Below, in pieces: positions 6,324 through 6,456 of a stretch of DNA of 6,456 nucleotides. Below the pieces are notes generated by a model that made no database searches, was not told the DNA's origin, and saw only the letters and a program-made list of their open reading frames with translations. Each line of letters opens with the position of its first letter. Position 1 is the first letter of the stretch. Position numbers and translations under genes: made by a program. The DNA comes from Mariprofundaceae bacterium (GTDB taxonomy: Bacteria; Pseudomonadota; Zetaproteobacteria; Mariprofundales; J009): NCBI GenBank assembly GCA_015489095.1, contig WFMN01000250.1:1-6456 (forward strand), in the 5' to 3' direction.

Positions 6324-6420
6324 ATATTGTAAAACTTTCCACTCCAAGCTAAAAACCATCCGTTTTTCGGCTTAGCGCCAACTTTTTCGGGGGCAAAAAG
6401 CGCGTTTTACAACATGTTAC
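6319..6420. repeat. 102-bp element with inverted ends and two internal hairpins (MITE-like, unidentified)
   Basis: The ends are CTAACATATTGTAAAAC (6319-6335) and GTTTTACAACATGTTAC (6404-6420), complementary at 15 of 17 positions. Between them lie two hairpins: AAGC-t-AAAAAC, loop, GTTTTT-cg-GCTT (6346-6373) and CTTTTT-CGGGGGC-AAAAAG (6382-6400). CCAAGCTAA at 6344-6352 repeats the motif of the heptad array. The pattern fits a small non-autonomous mobile element or a structured DNA/RNA site; neither hairpin is followed by the U-run of a standard intrinsic terminator for the minus strand operon, which lies elsewhere. The last 36 bases of the window (6421-6456) show nothing I can assign. Confidence 0.5.
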
Positions 6421-6456
6421 TGCTGAAGAGGGCTGAATCGGACATCATACGAGCAC

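Noticed and set aside
6138..6359. A 73-codon minus-strand open frame with repeated VSLVRPRTL segments
   Set aside because: The repeated peptide is just the translation of the heptad array; there is no independent support for coding.
6319..6420. Integron attC site
   Set aside because: The ends begin with CTAAC and end in GTTAC and do not match the RYYYAAC/GTTRRRY core sites; no integrase or cassette gene is visible.
6414..6456. Start of a plus-strand gene (MLLLKRAESDIIRA) or end of a minus-strand gene (SYDVRFSPLQQ)
   Set aside because: Both frames are open to the window edge but only 13-14 codons are available, with no ribosome site or recognisable similarity.

Overview
The window holds most of a tripartite RND-type efflux operon on the minus strand, followed at the high-coordinate end by a 460-base non-coding stretch rich in repeats. 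In transcription order the genes are a TetR-family regulator (5996-5220), a lipoprotein membrane-fusion protein (5223-4123), an RND inner-membrane pump (3935-855) and a TolC-like outer-membrane factor (858 to beyond base 1). The DNA is very GC-rich with typical high-GC proteobacterial codon use. The three-part envelope-spanning pump requires a Gram-negative envelope. The intergenic repeats, with GTAGGAG tails and short GC stems, resemble the REP elements of gammaproteobacteria. I infer a gammaproteobacterium or close relative, with low confidence and no species call.

The three proteins should form one drug or xenobiotic exporter: the proton-driven pump in the inner membrane, the lipid-anchored adaptor in the periplasm, and the outer-membrane channel. 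The TetR protein is the first gene of the same operon and probably represses it. A perfect 15-bp palindrome (6121-6135) in the AT-rich sequence upstream of it is the best operator candidate. The substrate cannot be read from the sequence.

The junctions are the most interesting part. tetR/MFP and pump/OMF meet in 4-base overlaps (ATGA and GTGA), each with a good Shine-Dalgarno sequence. MFP and pump are separated by 187 bases filled by two tandem 67-bp copies of a twin-hairpin REP/BIME-like repeat. Yet a 64-codon ORF runs through the repeats, starting in an ATGA overlap with the MFP stop and ending in a TTGA overlap with the pump's TTG start. Read this way, every junction of the operon is a 4-base overlap. 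A third copy of the repeat lies just upstream of tetR.

The end of the window (5997-6456) contains that third repeat, the palindrome, a 16-codon N-terminal remnant of what looks like a DUF523-family gene on the plus strand, a heptad-repeat array that begins right where the remnant breaks off, and a 102-bp element with 17-bp inverted ends and two internal hairpins. The remnant and arrays suggest repeat-mediated rearrangement next to the operon.
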